Counted from the first letter of the stretch, positions 35,817 to 43,974 are shown. The stretch is DNA of 64,000 bases from Natronobiforma cellulositropha (GCF_025629245.1 NZ_JANZXN010000015.1:62001-126000), one strand, 5' to 3'. Program-made: numbers and translations. Notes: generated from the letters alone by a model not told the origin.

Positions 35817-36635
35817 TCAGTTGAGGATCGACTGGGCGACGGTGGCGAGCTGGCCGTTGTCGGCCTCGCGGAGTCGCTCGTCGCCGATCTTCAGGCGCAG
35901 GCGCGGCCGGCCGACGTCGATGGGCACTTTCTCGGTGTCGATGAGACCCATGTCCTCGAGTTTGGTCTTCGTGCGGCTGAAGGTCGCCTTGCTGGCGATG
36001 CCGACGTCCTCGCCCCACTTGCTGATGTCGTAGAGCAGCGCGTCGTTCTTCGCCGCAACGAGCAGCGAGATGGTGACTTCGTCGAGACCGTCGCCGTCGC
36101 CGCGGGCCGTCTCGAGCGAGTCGAGGATGGCGGCGAAGTCGTTCTCGGCGTCGGCGGAGATTTCGGTGGTGAGCGTCTCACGGACGCGCGAGATGGGTGG
36201 CGTACGGAGGTTGAACTCGTCGGCGTGCTCCCAGCGGGTCGCGTAGGTGTCGAACGCCGCACCGACGAACTCCTCGTCGTCGGTGACGAGTCCACCGACG
36301 CGGTCGCCCGCGTGGACGACGGCGATGACGCGTTCGTCGGTGACGAGCAGAGAGTTCTCGGGTGCCTGGTCGAGCGTTCTGAGCGCGAGGGCATCTGCAG
36401 CGATCAGGTCTGCGGCGTTACTCGCGACGATGAAGTCGTCCATCACGTCTTTGAGCGTCCGTTCGTCGGCGAGCATGTGCACGGTCGGGAGCGACTCCTC
36501 GAAGCCGGTCGCGACGGTGACGAACTCCTCGATGGCTTCCCACGAGGGGTTGATCATGTATACGTCACCCGAGGCATCTGACAGAACGGTGCTGAGGATA
36601 TCGTCTATCTGGTGGTTGAGTAAATTTGAGGTCAT
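35817..36635 (-). CDS. tbsP: Transcriptional regulator TbsP
   Basis: A 272-residue haloarchaeal regulator recognised from MTSNLLNHQIDDILSTVLSD and the C-terminal winged-helix piece GIASKATFSRTKTKLEDMGL. TbsP in Haloferax volcanii was described as acting with TrmB on the glyceraldehyde-3-phosphate dehydrogenase gene gapII. The middle domain (60-150) has LALRTLDQAPENSLLVTDER. The ATG at 36635 fits the family. TrmB itself is also in this window (62832). Confidence 0.85.
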   Translation of the reverse strand: MTSNLLNHQIDDILSTVLSDASGDVYMINPSWEAIEEFVTVATGFEESLPTVHMLADERTLKDVMDDFIVASNAADLIAADALALRTLDQAPENSLLVTDERVIAVVHAGDRVGGLVTDDEEFVGAAFDTYATRWEHADEFNLRTPPISRVRETLTTEISADAENDFAAILDSLETARGDGDGLDEVTISLLVAAKNDALLYDISKWGEDVGIASKATFSRTKTKLEDMGLIDTEKVPIDVGRPRLRLKIGDERLREADNGQLATVAQSILN

Positions 36636-36902
36636 GCCTATGGACAACTAAAGGAGTGCTAACTACTTAATTTTGATGGCCCCAGGACCACCGTAACTTG
36701 TCACCGGCCAATGTAGCGGTAATTTTTGTCGGATTCTCCCTCAATTCGTGAGGGCGTGGCCGGCGTTAATGAGAACATTACCTACCTTAGTAGTGAATCT
36801 TCTTCTACCAATCGCTACAGACGCGGGATATATAGTTGCATCGATTCGCTGCCAACTCGATAGTAAGGAATAAATACACAGAATGTGTTCCGTCTAGACG
36901 GT
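36636..36902. other. AT-rich intergenic region, tbsP promoter and small-ORF promoter
   Basis: 267 bp with no gene. The left end must hold the tbsP promoter (AAAATTAAG and CCTTTAG on the minus strand). The right end holds the TATA box and two dyads listed separately. Confidence 0.5.
36869..36901 (+). promoter_or_regulatory. TATA box with two adjacent dyads
   Basis: AATAAATA (36869-36876) is followed by ACACA-GAA-TGTGT (36876-36888) and the perfect palindrome CCGTCTAGACGG (36890-36901). The ATG at 36903 comes next, placing the TATA 27-34 nt upstream and the palindrome over the expected transcription start. This is the layout of a tightly repressed archaeal promoter. The palindrome contains a CTAG. 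Confidence 0.6.
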
Positions 36903-37031
36903 ATGGGAGAGAAACACATGCACTTGGTGCGGGAGGGGTGGCGTCGAGCGTGGCAGGTACTGTCACTCAGTGCGCCGATCACAGCGGAACCACTCGAGGC
37001 GAAACGCATCAGCACTTACGGCGGACCGTAG
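36903..37031 (+). CDS. Possible small leaderless gene, 42 residues
   Basis: ATG 36903 opens a 42-codon frame (MGEKHMHLVREGWRRAWQVL, ending AKRISTYGGP) that stops at TAG 37029-37031, one base before the end of the convergent CHAT gene. The support is promoter geometry: TATA 27-34 nt upstream and two dyads in between. The peptide has an amphipathic helix (VREGWRRAWQVLSL). No homolog is recognised and codon bias is only partly haloarchaeal, so it may be untranslated RNA instead. Confidence 0.4.
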   Translation: MGEKHMHLVREGWRRAWQVLSLSAPITAEPLEAKRISTYGGP

Positions 37032-37032
37032 C

Positions 37033-39093
37033 TCAGCCTTCCCGTTCGATTTCTGGCCACAGTTCCTGCGACCAGTAGACGTCACCATCGTAGATGACCG
37101 GCGTCTCAGAGCCCTGTAAGAACGAGACGAGTTCCGCCGGCTCGAGCATGAAGTTCGACTCCGTTCCACAGAGGAACGCATGATCGTTCGTCTCGACGTG
37201 GGGGAAGTAGTACGAGCCGGTGCGCTGGGTCGAGAAACACTCGAGGCTGAGGAAGTATCGGCCATCCTCGAGTCGCTCGACGGTCGCAGTCGTCGGGACC
37301 TGGTGGTCGCCCTGGGTGATCGTGTGCGTCCCGTCGCCGACGACGGCGTAGTCTTTCCCCATCATAATTCTATTGCGCGCGAGGGACATCGCCCGCTCGA
37401 TACTGAAGCCGTGGACGAGCAACTTCGCGAACGTCGAGCCGACCTTGATGGCGTGGTCGTTGAGCACTTGCGAGAACGTGATCGCTCCGGCGACGCTCCC
37501 CTTCTCGATCAACGACATCCCTTCGTAGAACGACCCACAGGCGTTGAGGAAGAACGTCTGGGTGTTACACTCCTCGAGCGTCGACATCGAGAGATTTCCG
37601 TCGGGACAGCGCAGGCCGCTGGTCTCACAGTGGCCGATGAAGTGGACGAAGTCGTGTTCGCTCTCGAACACTCGCGCGAGCTCCGCCGTGCCGAGTGACT
37701 CCTCGACGGTGACGTCGATGGCGAGTTCTTCGGCCCGCTGGCGGTAGATCGCAGCCACGTCCGTGTGTTCGCCGGCCATGTCGCTGTCGTTCAACACGAC
37801 ACAGATCGAGGTGCACTCCCGTTCGCGCTCGACGTACTCGAGCCGGTTGTAGTAGGCTTCGGGTGCCGATTTGAACACGTCGATGGGGACGCCGTCCGCG
37901 AGCCAGCCGTGGACCCGCCCGGTCGTGAGTTCGGGCTTGACGATGTCGACGGAAGCGACCTGGCGCGCTCCCCGGTAGAAGTCGTCGAGCGAGCGCTCGA
38001 CCAGTTCCTTCCCCTCGAGTTCCGAGGTTCGCGGCATGGACACCATGCTGAGGCGGTCGAGCAGGAACGGGAGCGTGTCGACGTTCAACGGCGTTGGCTC
38101 GACGTACGTCGTGAGGTGCCAGTCCGGAAGCCGGTGCTCGAGCGCACTGTAGGGGACGTCGAGGTAGCTCTCGAGCCGTGCCTGTGGCGAGGCATCGTAC
38201 AGCGTCTCGGCGTCGAGACCGAGCGCCTCGAGCATGCTGAGTTCCGAGAGGTTCGCCCGGTACGGCCCGGCGTTGCGCACCAGACAGTCGAGGAAGAACG
38301 ACTGTCGCAACAGGCGCTCGACGTCGCGCTCGAGACCCGGGAGCGACGCGAGGTCGTGTTCGCGCCCCGAACCGGCGAATCTGATCGCAGGCGTCTCCCT
38401 CGCTTCCAGGGCGACCTGTGCCTGGAGGTAGTAGCCGAGCGGGGCGAGGACGAAGAGGTCCTCGAGCGTGGCGTCCTGTGGTGCGAGGAGTTCGATGCCC
38501 ACGTCTTCGACGTCAGCGGCGATCTCCGGCGGGATGGCGCACTCGGGACCTTCCCGGAGGAGCGGGGGGTGGCCGCGCAACGTCGGGTAGGTTCGGTCGG
38601 GACCCGTCGTCTTGTGTGACGACGAGAGGTACGTCAACGCCGTCGCCACCCCGTCCGGCGTGTACGGAATCGTGAGTGTGTCGGCCGGGAACTCGTGTCT
38701 GCTCCGCAATCCGAGGGTGGCCGCCTGCTCCTCCGGGAAGCGGACGACGACGTGTTCGTAATCGCTCGTCTTCTCGAGGGCTGCCCGGCCGCTGAAGTGG
38801 AGGTAAATTTTGATCTCGGCGTCGATGTCGACGACGTACTCGCCCGCCGGGAGCACGAGCGGCTCTCCCGGTTCGCCCAGTTCGTACTGCTCACCGCCGT
38901 CGACGTCGAAGACGTAGACGACAGTGTGCGGAAACGCCAGCCCTGCCGCTGTGACGGCGACCGTCTCGTCGACCGGTCTCGGGATCTCCGGACCGCGACC
39001 CTCGACAGTCAACCCCTTCCCCTGGATGGTGACCTCCACGTTGTCGGTGTCGACGACGCGGAGGTGACTGCCCACCACCTCCCACTCGATCAT
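37033..39093 (-). CDS. CHAT-domain (caspase-fold) protease-like protein
   Basis: A 686-residue protein. Residues 1-190 are a beta-rich N-terminal domain, 190-425 mostly helical, and 428-640 a CHAT domain. The CHAT part has the catalytic pair: His488 in FVHFIGHC and Cys519 in FFLNACGS. The later helix GSTFAKLLVHGFSIERAMSL is typical. CHAT proteins are cysteine proteases of the caspase/separase clan, often effectors in defence or cell death. The substrate is unknown and no partner is adjacent except the small convergent frame. A TATA-like CTAAATC (39119-39125) is 26-32 nt upstream. Confidence 0.85.
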   Translation of the reverse strand: MIEWEVVGSHLRVVDTDNVEVTIQGKGLTVEGRGPEIPRPVDETVAVTAAGLAFPHTVVYVFDVDGGEQYELGEPGEPLVLPAGEYVVDIDAEIKIYLHFSGRAALEKTSDYEHVVVRFPEEQAATLGLRSRHEFPADTLTIPYTPDGVATALTYLSSSHKTTGPDRTYPTLRGHPPLLREGPECAIPPEIAADVEDVGIELLAPQDATLEDLFVLAPLGYYLQAQVALEARETPAIRFAGSGREHDLASLPGLERDVERLLRQSFFLDCLVRNAGPYRANLSELSMLEALGLDAETLYDASPQARLESYLDVPYSALEHRLPDWHLTTYVEPTPLNVDTLPFLLDRLSMVSMPRTSELEGKELVERSLDDFYRGARQVASVDIVKPELTTGRVHGWLADGVPIDVFKSAPEAYYNRLEYVERERECTSICVVLNDSDMAGEHTDVAAIYRQRAEELAIDVTVEESLGTAELARVFESEHDFVHFIGHCETSGLRCPDGNLSMSTLEECNTQTFFLNACGSFYEGMSLIEKGSVAGAITFSQVLNDHAIKVGSTFAKLLVHGFSIERAMSLARNRIMMGKDYAVVGDGTHTITQGDHQVPTTATVERLEDGRYFLSLECFSTQRTGSYYFPHVETNDHAFLCGTESNFMLEPAELVSFLQGSETPVIYDGDVYWSQELWPEIEREG

Positions 39094-39295
39094 TCGAGTC
39101 TGTGAATGTCACTCAGTCGATTTAGTTGTATCGGGAAGAATATCAGCAAAGATTATTGTTATCGGCGCCGTATCGCAGTGGACTCGGTCTCGAGCGCCTC
39201 ACTCGAGGGTGTGTGTTGTGCCAACGATGCTGCGTCCGGGGCGTATTTTGGGCCAGAAAGGTACACTTATACGTCGCCCAGACGCCACAGAGCAC
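39094..39295. promoter_or_regulatory. Divergent promoters, CHAT gene and glyA
   Basis: Minus-strand TATA CTAAATC at 39119-39125 for the CHAT gene; plus-strand TATA CTTATAC at 39266-39272 for glyA, 24-30 nt before its ATG. Both transcripts look leaderless. Confidence 0.6.
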
Positions 39296-40543
39296 ATGGA
39301 ACACGAGCACGTTCGGGCGGCCGATCCGGCCGTCGCTGACGCTCTCGAGGGCGAAATCGATCGCCAGCGCGAGTCGCTCCAGATGATCGCGAGTGAGAAC
39401 CACGTGAGCCGTGCGGTCCTCGACGCACAGAGCAGCGTCCTCACCAACAAGTACGCCGAGGGCTACCCCGGATCGCGCTACTACGGTGGCTGTCGGTACG
39501 CAGACGACGTCGAACAGCTCGCTATCGACCGCGCGACCGAACTCTTCGGTGCCGAACACGTCAACGTCCAGCCCCACTCCGGGACGCAGGCCAACCAGGC
39601 CGTCTACTTCGCCATGCTCGAGCCTGGCGATAAGGTCCTCTCTCTCGACCTCACCCACGGCGGCCACCTCAGCCACGGCCACCCGGCGAACTTCACCGGA
39701 CAGCTCTACGAGGTCGACCAGTACGAGGTCGACGCCGAGACCGGCCGCCTCGACTACGAGGGTCTCGCCGAGCACGCCGCCGAGTTCGAGCCGGACATCA
39801 TCGTCTCCGGTTACTCCGCCTACCCGCGCGAGGTCGACTGGGAGCGCATCCAGGCGGCCGCCGACGAGGTCGACGCCCTCCACCTCGCCGACATCGCTCA
39901 CATCACCGGTCTCGTCGCCGCTGGTGTCCACCCCTCGCCCGTCGGTATCGCCGACTTCGTCACCGGGAGCACCCACAAGACCATCCGCGCCGGCCGCGGT
40001 GGCATCGTCATGTGCGACGAGGAGTACGCGAGCGACATCGACGCCGCCGTCTTCCCCGGCGGCCAGGGCGGCCCGCTCATGCACAACGTCGCTGGCAAGG
40101 CCGTCGGCTTCGGCGAGGCGCTCACCGACGAGTTCGAGCAGTACTCGAAACAGACGGTCGCCAACGCGAAAGCGCTCGGCGAGGCGCTCGTCGACCAGGG
40201 CTTCGAACTGGTCTCCGGCGGCACCGACAACCACCTCGTGCTCGTCGACCTCCGACCTTCCCACCCCGACACGACCGGCGGAGACGCCGAAGTCGCGCTC
40301 GAGGAGGCCGGTATCGTTCTCAACGGCAACACCGTTCCCGGCGAGACCCGCTCGGCGTTCGACCCGAGCGGCATCCGCGCCGGGACGCCCGGCCTGACCA
40401 CGCGCGGCTTCGACGAGGACGACATGGCCGTCGTCGGTGAGTGTATCGCCCGCGTCGTCGACGCCCCCGACGACGAGGACGTGAAAGCAGAGGTCCGGGA
40501 GACGGTCGCAGACCTCTGTGCGGCGAACCCGCTCTACGAATAA
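39296..40543 (+). CDS. glyA: Serine hydroxymethyltransferase
   Basis: A 415-residue PLP enzyme interconverting serine and glycine with transfer of a one-carbon unit to a folate or pterin. Landmarks are IASENHVSRAVLDAQSS, NKYAEGYPGSRYYGG, the PLP lysine in VTGSTHKTIRAGRGG (Lys228) and the C-terminal FDPSGIRAGTPGLTTRG. It is followed by folD, the next enzyme of one-carbon metabolism. The start is supported by the TATA box and the family N-terminus. Confidence 0.96.
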   Translation: MEHEHVRAADPAVADALEGEIDRQRESLQMIASENHVSRAVLDAQSSVLTNKYAEGYPGSRYYGGCRYADDVEQLAIDRATELFGAEHVNVQPHSGTQANQAVYFAMLEPGDKVLSLDLTHGGHLSHGHPANFTGQLYEVDQYEVDAETGRLDYEGLAEHAAEFEPDIIVSGYSAYPREVDWERIQAAADEVDALHLADIAHITGLVAAGVHPSPVGIADFVTGSTHKTIRAGRGGIVMCDEEYASDIDAAVFPGGQGGPLMHNVAGKAVGFGEALTDEFEQYSKQTVANAKALGEALVDQGFELVSGGTDNHLVLVDLRPSHPDTTGGDAEVALEEAGIVLNGNTVPGETRSAFDPSGIRAGTPGLTTRGFDEDDMAVVGECIARVVDAPDDEDVKAEVRETVADLCAANPLYE

Positions 40544-40554
40544 TCCGCGTTCGG

Positions 40555-40562
40555 TTTTTTTT
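40555..40562 (+). terminator. Poly-T terminator after glyA
   Basis: TTTTTTTT begins 12 nt after the glyA stop codon. Oligo-T tracts are intrinsic terminators for archaeal RNA polymerase. Confidence 0.75.
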
Positions 40563-40619
40563 CGCTCCTGAAGACGCCCGAGCGAATGCGCTGGTCGCCA
40601 CCACGAGCCACTCGAGGGA

Positions 40620-40635
40620 ATACACATCCGTGTAT
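40620..40635. promoter_or_regulatory. Dyad upstream of folD
   Basis: ATACAC-ATCC-GTGTAT, a 6-bp inverted repeat overlapping the TATA-like TGTATATC, about 75-90 nt before the folD ATG. It could be a folD promoter/operator giving a leader of about 50 nt. Confidence 0.35.
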
Positions 40636-40709
40636 ATCGAGGCTCGGGTGACGCCCGAAGTGAGCACGAATCCGAGCGTTGAAGTGGCTCCCCGTCGCCC
40701 TCTCGCGTA

Positions 40710-41603
40710 ATGACGGAGATCATCGACGGGAACGCGGTCGCCGGCCAGATTCGCGCGGAGTTGACGGGTGCGATCGAGACGTTGACCGATGCGGGCTCTC
40801 AGCCGGGACTCGCGACGGTGTTGATGGGTGACGACCCGGCGAGTCAGACCTACGTCAACATGAAACAGCGCGACTGTGAGGAAGTCGGTATCGACGGCGT
40901 CCACGTCGAAATCGACGGCGGCGCGTCGGCCGAGACGCTCTACGAGACGATCGCCGACCTCAACGACGACCCCGACGTCCACGGCTACCTCGTCCAGTCG
41001 CCGGTCCCCGACCACATCGACTACCGCGAGGTGATTCGCCGGATCGACCCCGCGAAGGACGTAGACGGCTTCCACCCCGAGAACGTCGGCCGTCTCGTCG
41101 CCGGTGACGCCCGCTTTCGCCCCTGTACCCCACACGGCGTCCAGAAGCTACTCGAGGCGACGGGCGTCGAGACCGAGGGTGCGGACGTGACGGTCGTCGG
41201 CCGCTCCGACATCGTCGGCAAGCCGCTGGCGAACTTACTGATCCAGAAGGCCGACGACGGCAACGCGACCGTCACCGTCTGTCACTCACGCACCGAGGAC
41301 CTCGCGACGAAGACGCGCGCGGCGGACATCGTCGTCGCCGCCTGCGGCGTCCCCGAGTTGATCGACGGCTCGATGATCGGCGAGGGTGCCGTCGTCGTCG
41401 ACGTCGGCGTCAACCGCGTCGACGCCGACACCGAGAAGGGCTACGAACTGGTCGGCGACGTCGAATTCGAGAGCGCGAAGGAGGTCGCGAGCGCGATTAC
41501 ACCCGTCCCCGGCGGCGTCGGCCCGATGACGCGCGCGATGTTGCTCTACAACACCGTCGCGGCCGCGAGCGCACAGACCGGCGTCGACGTCGACCTCCCC
41601 TGA
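40710..41603 (+). CDS. folD: Methylene-THF dehydrogenase/methenyl-THF cyclohydrolase
   Basis: A 297-residue bifunctional FolD. The N-terminal catalytic domain has TYVNMKQRDCEEVGI (Tyr48 and Lys52 of the YxxxK pair) and VQSPVPDHID. The Rossmann domain has VTVVGRSDIVGKPLANLL, and the C-terminus has ITPVPGGVGPMTRAML. It converts methylene- to formyl-tetrahydrofolate. Its position after glyA makes a one-carbon pair, but the poly-T tract and dyad between them suggest separate transcription. Confidence 0.95.
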   Translation: MTEIIDGNAVAGQIRAELTGAIETLTDAGSQPGLATVLMGDDPASQTYVNMKQRDCEEVGIDGVHVEIDGGASAETLYETIADLNDDPDVHGYLVQSPVPDHIDYREVIRRIDPAKDVDGFHPENVGRLVAGDARFRPCTPHGVQKLLEATGVETEGADVTVVGRSDIVGKPLANLLIQKADDGNATVTVCHSRTEDLATKTRAADIVVAACGVPELIDGSMIGEGAVVVDVGVNRVDADTEKGYELVGDVEFESAKEVASAITPVPGGVGPMTRAMLLYNTVAAASAQTGVDVDLP

Positions 41604-41628
41604 TCGGTCCAGACACCGACTAGTGGCG

Positions 41629-41698
41629 TTCCAAGCCTGAACTGATGAGTCGAATCGGTACCCGACACCTGGTTCGACTCATCAGTCGACGCTTGGAA
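41629..41698. repeat. 26-bp inverted repeat (long hairpin)
   Basis: The left arm 41629-41654 (TTCCAAGC..., ending CTGATGAGTCGAA) and the right arm 41673-41698 are inverted with only three mismatches (13 perfect bp in the inner part, 8 in the outer), around an 18-nt loop. It lies between folD and the convergent zinc-ribbon gene. Confidence 0.85.
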
Positions 41699-41703
41699 GG
41701 GTA

Positions 41704-41789
41704 CTATAGTAACAACTGCAACGAGTTACACACTGATCGCCGCCCCGTCTGGCGATCAGGTGTGCACTGACTTGCAGTGGCTGCTATAG
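41704..41789. repeat. Second, longer imperfect inverted repeat (MITE-like)
   Basis: CTATAG at both ends (41704-41709, 41784-41789). Paired blocks ACTGCAA/TTGCAGT and CACACTGATCGCC/GGCGATCAGGTGTG (one bulged G) follow, around a 9-nt loop. The 86-bp palindromic unit starts 5 bp after the first hairpin. The CTATAG...ACTGCAA ends look like terminal inverted repeats of a small non-autonomous element; no target duplication is seen. Confidence 0.7.
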
Positions 41790-41836
41790 CTGGCGACCGA
41801 CGCCGGTTTCCGTTCTTCCATCCACAGTTCGTCGCC

Positions 41837-42553
41837 TCACACCGAGAGGCGCTCGAGTCGATCACGCGCACGCGAGAGGGCGGGTTCGTCGCCCTCGCTC
41901 ACCGCCCGGGCGAGGTCTCTCGCCGCCTCGACCAGCGTCCGTGCCGTCTCGGGTGAGACGTCACCCTCGAGCAGCTGGACGCGGGTGACGTGTTCGCCGA
42001 GCAGCGCGAGCGTCGAGCGTTCTTCGGGGGTAACTGCCCGTCCCTCGAGCCAGGTTCTGAGCTCCCGCCGGTAGGCGTCGACCGCGTCGGCGTACGCCAG
42101 GCCCCGGTCCGCTCGCAGCGTCTTCGGGATGGACGCCTCCGGCGGGTACTCACCCTGGTCAGCCTCGCGCAGCAGGCCGAGGAAGTAGAGCGCTTCGTCC
42201 TCGAGCGTCGTCCGCCGTCTGCTGACGGTGTCGGCGACGTACTGGAGTTCCACCGCGGCGAGGTAGGTGTCCTCGAGCGGCTTGAGCGTGCCGCCGCTGA
42301 TGAAGCCTCGCTTTCGAACGTACGCTTTCGCTTCTTCGCGTGCGCGCGAAGCGAGTTCGCTCGTCGAACACTCGTCGACGGCGGCCCGGACGCCGGTGAG
42401 GTCGAACGGCGTCTCGAGGTCTGTGTGTTCGGTCGGTTCGTCGACGCCGACGCTGCGGAGGCTGCCACAGGCGGGACAGCCGACACTGCCGGTCTCGTAG
42501 TACGACCAGCGAGTACCACACTCGGTACACGAGCGTTCGCCCCGAATCTTCAT
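41837..42553 (-). CDS. Zinc-ribbon haloarchaeal protein (DUF7117-type)
   Basis: A 238-residue protein. The N-terminus is a TFIIB-like zinc ribbon, CTECGTRWSYYETGSVGCPACG (CxxC...CxxC). The rest is helical, with SRAREEAKAYVRKRGFISGG, DTYLAAVELQYVADTVSRRR and TPEERSTLALLGEHVTRVQL. I recall this as haloarchaeal DUF7117; the function is unknown. The ATG at 42553 directly precedes the ribbon. Confidence 0.75.
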   Translation of the reverse strand: MKIRGERSCTECGTRWSYYETGSVGCPACGSLRSVGVDEPTEHTDLETPFDLTGVRAAVDECSTSELASRAREEAKAYVRKRGFISGGTLKPLEDTYLAAVELQYVADTVSRRRTTLEDEALYFLGLLREADQGEYPPEASIPKTLRADRGLAYADAVDAYRRELRTWLEGRAVTPEERSTLALLGEHVTRVQLLEGDVSPETARTLVEAARDLARAVSEGDEPALSRARDRLERLSV

Positions 42554-42809
42554 ACGCCACCTACTCGAGAGGTGCAAAAAGGCTCGTCGGTCTCACGGAT
42601 CGCCCGACGCGTCCGAGTCGAGTCTGGAATTTCCGTGCCTCAGTGTCTGTATCGATCGTTCGTGACTAATCTCGCTCGAGCGGGAGTCCGACGGCCACAC
42701 CTGTCACGTTCGATGAAAACCACCGGTACTGAGCCGATACGCGGGGCCTCATGAACGTGCGGCAACTGCAGGCCACACCGCAACCAGTCGAACCGTCTTA
42801 CGGAGAGAT

Positions 42810-43454
42810 ATGTCCCGCCGCCGATTCAGTCGACGGAAGTTCGTGGCCGCAACCGGAACCGCAACCGCCATCGCCCTCGCGGGCTGTGCAGACGAGGGTC
42901 CCGGTGAGGAAGAAGAGGAAGAGCCGGCGAACGGTGTCGAAGAGGAAGAAGAAGAGACGATCGTCGAAGAAGACGACGGCGTTGAAGAGGAAGAAGAAGA
43001 GGAGGACGTCGAGAACGGCGAGCACACGCTGACAGTCACCGTCGAAGACGAAGACGGCGACCCCATCGAGGGTGCCCACGTCAGACTCGAGGGTGACGAC
43101 GACATGCTGGACGACGAGGATGACGAGGACGACGATCCGTTGGCCGACGACGAAGACGACGAGATGGACGACGAGGAGGACGACGACCCGCTGGCTGACG
43201 ACGAAGACGACGAGATGGACGACGAAGACGAGCACGAGGAGGAGACCGACGAGGACGGCGAGGTCGAGTTCACCGAACTCGCCGACGGCGAGTACACCGT
43301 TCACGCCGAGGCCGACGGTTACGAAGACGGGGAGGAGGACGTCGAGATCGACGGTGACGACGAGGAGCTGACGATGACGCTCGAAGCGGAGAACGGTGAC
43401 GACGATGGAGTGACCGACGACAACGGCAACGACGATAACGACGACGGCCTCTAG
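42810..43454 (+). CDS. Acidic Tat lipoprotein with carboxypeptidase-regulatory-like domain
   Basis: A 214-residue protein with a Tat-type signal, SRRRFSRRKFVAATG, and a lipobox ALAGC at about residue 25. It is therefore exported folded and lipid-anchored. After a Glu-rich linker, a beta-sandwich of the carboxypeptidase-regulatory type begins (HTLTVTVEDEDGDPIEGAHV). It is interrupted by a 16-residue acidic unit, DDDPLADDEDDEMDDE, present twice, and resumes at GEVEFTELADGEYTVHAEAD. The C-terminal tail is Asp/Asn-rich. Likely a cell-surface or metal-binding protein. Confidence 0.8.
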   Translation: MSRRRFSRRKFVAATGTATAIALAGCADEGPGEEEEEEPANGVEEEEEETIVEEDDGVEEEEEEEDVENGEHTLTVTVEDEDGDPIEGAHVRLEGDDDMLDDEDDEDDDPLADDEDDEMDDEEDDDPLADDEDDEMDDEDEHEEETDEDGEVEFTELADGEYTVHAEADGYEDGEEDVEIDGDDEELTMTLEAENGDDDGVTDDNGNDDNDDGL

Positions 43455-43491
43455 ACCGCCAACCGCTCGAGACAGCTCCGTTCTGCCACCG

Positions 43492-43516
43492 CACCGTCGT
43501 TTCTGCCACGACGGTG
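43492..43516 (+). terminator. Hairpin downstream of the lipoprotein gene
   Basis: CACCGTCGT-TTCTGCC-ACGACGGTG, a perfect 9-bp stem 38 nt after the stop codon, with a T5 run at 43550-43554. It may end or protect the lipoprotein mRNA. Confidence 0.5.
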
Positions 43517-43712
43517 TCCCGTACCGGACGCGGTGTGTCCGACCGAGTCGTTTTTCGTCGAACCTGCCCACAGTGGCTACACCGACGCCGTTCGCACAGC
43601 CTCGACGACGACCCTCGCCCGGCGCACTCGAGGGTGAGAACGAGACGGGGTGGCCGCCGTCGGCGGGCCGTGTGTTCGGATTCGTATCACGTTTTCGGGC
43701 GGTGTCGGTACA

Positions 43713-43718
43713 TTTAAG
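43713..43718 (+). promoter_or_regulatory. TATA box of the candidate small RNA
   Basis: TTTAAG in GTACATTTAAGTT; the expected start, about 25 nt on, falls at 43738-43742, exactly where the first hairpin of the candidate RNA begins. Confidence 0.5.
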
Positions 43719-43739
43719 TTCACCGAGCGAATTTCATCA

Positions 43740-43836
43740 CGTGACGCTTCGCTTTGGAGGGCCGAAGCGTCAGCGGGGACCAATTCAGGGCGGCAAGCAA
43801 CCGTGCGACATTTTTCCGTCGCGCGGTTTGCTTTCC
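43740..43836 (+). ncRNA. Candidate structured non-coding RNA, two hairpins
   Basis: Hairpin 1: TGACGCTTCG (43742-43751) pairs with CGAAGCGTCA (43763-43772). Hairpin 2: AAGCAACCGTGCGAC (43795-43809) pairs with GTCGCGCGGTTTGCTT (43818-43833), with one G-T pair and one bulged T, around the loop ATTTTTCC. A TATA element lies about 25 nt before hairpin 1. It sits in a gene-free gap and matches no RNA family I can name. Confidence 0.5.
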
Positions 43837-43974
43837 TGTTCACGACACTGCCCACCGACGGGTAGCGCTCGAGTTCTGTCCGCCGGGCCGACACCGCACG
43901 CGAGTCACGGCTACGGCCGTCCGTCGTGGGCTAATTGTGCGAGAGCGAACGCATAGAAGGCTAAACATGAACAA

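Noticed and set aside
36836-37078. 80-codon plus-strand frame overlapping the 42-codon candidate
   Set aside because: Different frame, runs into the CHAT gene, and has no promoter at its start.
37033-39093. Link between the CHAT protease and a type III-E CRISPR effector system
   Set aside because: The array repeat is type I-B and over 31 kb away, and no gRAMP or TPR-CHAT partner is present.
41641-41698. C/D box snoRNA suggested by TGATGA and CTGA in the first hairpin
   Set aside because: The boxes fall in the arms of a long palindrome, with no C'/D' pair at guide spacing.
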